A stretch of DNA of 64,000 nucleotides from Planococcus maritimus (GTDB lineage: Bacteria; Bacillota; Bacilli; Bacillales_A; Planococcaceae): positions 2,944,501-3,008,500 of the forward strand of contig NZ_CP016538.2 of assembly GCF_001687625.2 (NCBI RefSeq), in the 5' to 3' direction. The notes beneath the pieces were generated by a model. It did not search any database. It had not been told where the DNA came from and saw nothing but the letters and a program-made list of their open reading frames with translations. Below are positions 62,751 to 64,000 of the stretch, piece after piece. The first letter of the stretch is position 1; each line of letters begins with the position of its first letter. Both the position numbers and the translations under genes were made by a program.

Positions 62751-62842
62751 TTGTTTCGCTATTTCCACACCGGCGAAAGCGCATGAATATGCTACACTTC
62801 GTTTAACTTTACGTCAATATTCACACAAAAGGAGCGGGCGGC

Positions 62843-63451
62843 ATGAATGAGACAGTGCTTTTTGTGCTACTGGATGAGTATGCAGACTGGGAAGCGGGAT
62901 CTTTAGCGGCGGCTTTAAACGAGGAACCAGAAGGCGATGGACAGCGATTTGATGTCAAGACGGTGTCGCTGACGAAAGATCCGGTCAAGTCGATTGGCGG
63001 CTTCACCGTCTTACCAGATTACGGAATCGATGATGCGCCTTCGGAATTCGCCGGATTGATCCTGATCGGCGGCAACTCCTGGCGAAAAGCTGGCAGCGAA
63101 CGGGTCATGGAACTGGCCGATCGAGCGCTTCGCCAGCAAGCTGTGCTCGGTGCCATTTGCGATGCGACCGTATTTCTCGGGAAAAACGGCTTGTTGAACG
63201 ACGCCCCACATACGAGCAATCAGCTGGACGATTTACAGGAAACGGCAGGCGATCGCTACACGAATCAAGCGCATTACCTAAAGCAGCAAGCCGTCCGTAG
63301 CGGACAGCTCGTCACTGCCAATGGCACGGCCTTTCTCGAATTCGGTAAAGAAGTACTCGAAGCATTGAATGCTGCCCCTCAGTCTGAAATCGACGAATGG
63401 TACGGGTTTTTCAAAAAAGGTTATTACGAATACTTAAAATCAAAGCAATAG
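62843..63451 (+). CDS. DJ-1/PfpI-family protein
   Basis: 202 residues of the class I glutamine amidotransferase-like fold. A nucleophile elbow is seen in LGAICDATVFLGKNGLL, with the reactive Cys after AI. A second conserved part is LILIGGNSW and NGTAFLEFGKEVL. It resembles YdeA/YoaZ-type proteins of Bacillus, implicated in stress or glycation repair. ATG 62843 has AAAGGAG upstream. Confidence 0.85.
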   Translation: MNETVLFVLLDEYADWEAGSLAAALNEEPEGDGQRFDVKTVSLTKDPVKSIGGFTVLPDYGIDDAPSEFAGLILIGGNSWRKAGSERVMELADRALRQQAVLGAICDATVFLGKNGLLNDAPHTSNQLDDLQETAGDRYTNQAHYLKQQAVRSGQLVTANGTAFLEFGKEVLEALNAAPQSEIDEWYGFFKKGYYEYLKSKQ

Positions 63452-63459
63452 AATGAAAA

Positions 63460-63494
63460 AAATCCCCTCGTCGCAAATTGGAACGAGAGGATTT
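63460..63494. terminator. Bidirectional intrinsic terminator
   Basis: Stem AATCCCCTCGT / ACGAGAGGATT with one mismatch between the convergent PfpI-like and STAS genes. Confidence 0.85.
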
Positions 63495-63507
63495 GACAGT
63501 TTATCGA

Positions 63508-64000
63508 TTATTTCTCTTGCAACCGCTGGATCACTTGTTGCACCGTTGAAAACGTCAGCAGGTTTTGGTCATTGTCTTTTATATTGACGATTTCCATCGC
63601 CGTTTTCGGGCTGATGCCCGAGATGTAAAGCTTGCTCCCCATCAACCTCAGCACGTCCTGGATCATTAACAGGTTCGTGTAGAGGAAATTCTTTTCCCAT
63701 AATACTCCCGTGACATCGATGATGATGTGGCGCGTGCGGGTATCGCGGACAAAATGGCTCAATTTAGAAGTCAGTACATCAAAACGTAAATTGTTCATTT
63801 TGCCCACTAAGGCCACTGCCCCGATATGGTCGTCAATCGGCAAGATCGGCAGCATTTGCTCATTGATTTCCCGCTCTTTTTCATTTAATTCCACTTGTTG
63901 CTCGACTTCTTGAGTGATGTCCGTTTGGGTACCGATAAAATACAGGTGGCCGTCCACGGTGACCGGTTCGATGTTCAGCCGATTCCAGAACGTCGTGCCG
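63508..64000 (-). CDS. LOV/PAS-STAS protein, C-terminal part (YtvA-like; cut by right edge)
   Basis: The last 163 codons of a gene that begins beyond the window. It opens with the end of a PAS/LOV domain (FWNRLNIEPV and FIGTQTDITQ, the beta strands after the flavin-binding part). A short coiled linker (ELNEKEREINEQ) and a STAS domain follow (IIIDVTGVLW, LLMIQDVLRLMG and YISGISPKTAMEIV). B. subtilis YtvA, the blue-light activator of the general stress response, has this order. Whether the LOV cysteine is present cannot be seen here. Confidence 0.8.
   Translation of the reverse strand, partial: GTTFWNRLNIEPVTVDGHLYFIGTQTDITQEVEQQVELNEKEREINEQMLPILPIDDHIGAVALVGKMNNLRFDVLTSKLSHFVRDTRTRHIIIDVTGVLWEKNFLYTNLLMIQDVLRLMGSKLYISGISPKTAMEIVNIKDNDQNLLTFSTVQQVIQRLQEK

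Noticed and set aside
1..64000. CRISPR arrays, rRNA, tRNA, T-box or known riboswitch
   Set aside because: No regularly spaced repeats, tRNA-like cloverleaf or T-box consensus was noticed on either strand by eye; a covariance-model search would be needed to be certain.

Overview
The window looks like chromosome from a low-to-mid GC Firmicute, most likely Planococcaceae (Planococcus/Planomicrobium-like). The grounds are AGGAGG-type ribosome sites with frequent TTG/GTG starts, AbrB, Fur and CcpA-type (cre) sites, B. subtilis-like families (LutABC, GuaC, YugO-like channel, YesM/YesN-like regulators, LOV-STAS protein), and a dispersed GC-rich intergenic repeat of a kind I associate with this group. 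No rRNA, tRNA, CRISPR array, transposase or integrase was seen.

Layout. 1-16.8 kb is ordinary chromosome: the start of an ABC-F ATPase with a leader ORF and possible attenuator, a HAD phosphatase, a K+ channel, an aldo/keto reductase, a broken TetR gene beside an intact ABC-2 exporter, a metallo-beta-lactamase-fold hydrolase, a CPBP protease, a very acidic lipoprotein with an apparently permuted cupredoxin domain, a Fur-controlled flavin reductase-like gene, a nuclease lipoprotein, a glutaredoxin, and a coupled MazG-like/PLD-helicase pair. 16.8-28.5 kb is a strikingly AT-rich defence island: a single-chain GmrSD-like (DUF262/DUF1524) protein and a complete class 2 DISARM set, drmMII on + and drmE-drmA-drmB-drmC on -. 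28.8-31.7 kb holds an esterase and small membrane proteins.

31.7-51.6 kb, all on the minus strand, is an L-rhamnose regulon. An extracytoplasmic sugar-binding lipoprotein, a YesM-type kinase and a YesN-type regulator lead into rhaT-rhaP-rhaQ-rhaS (ABC uptake), rhaM (mutarotase), rhaEW (aldolase/lactaldehyde dehydrogenase fusion), rhaB, rhaA, a Crh-like HPr paralogue (Gln15, Ser46), and lutA-lutB-lutC. This reads as a complete route: uptake, anomer conversion, isomerisation, phosphorylation, cleavage to DHAP and lactaldehyde, oxidation to L-lactate, then LutABC oxidation to pyruvate. A cre site lies ahead of rhaT and another ahead of a linked sugar isomerase-family gene. A Crh-like protein encoded inside a cre-controlled operon is the most intriguing regulatory point.

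51.7-64 kb returns to ordinary chromosome: a DUF817 protein, an AbrB-type regulator, guaC, a LytTR/DUF3021 regulatory pair, several small membrane proteins, a phosphoesterase, a methyltransferase with a probable N-terminal frameshift, a divergent SDR/TetR pair, two more paralogues of a 125-residue membrane protein seen at 29.8 kb, a PfpI-like protein, and the C-terminal half of a LOV/STAS protein cut by the window edge. Two copies of a roughly 240-250 bp repeat (about 3.0 and 54.2 kb) each sit between two near-identical copies of the local transcription terminator.
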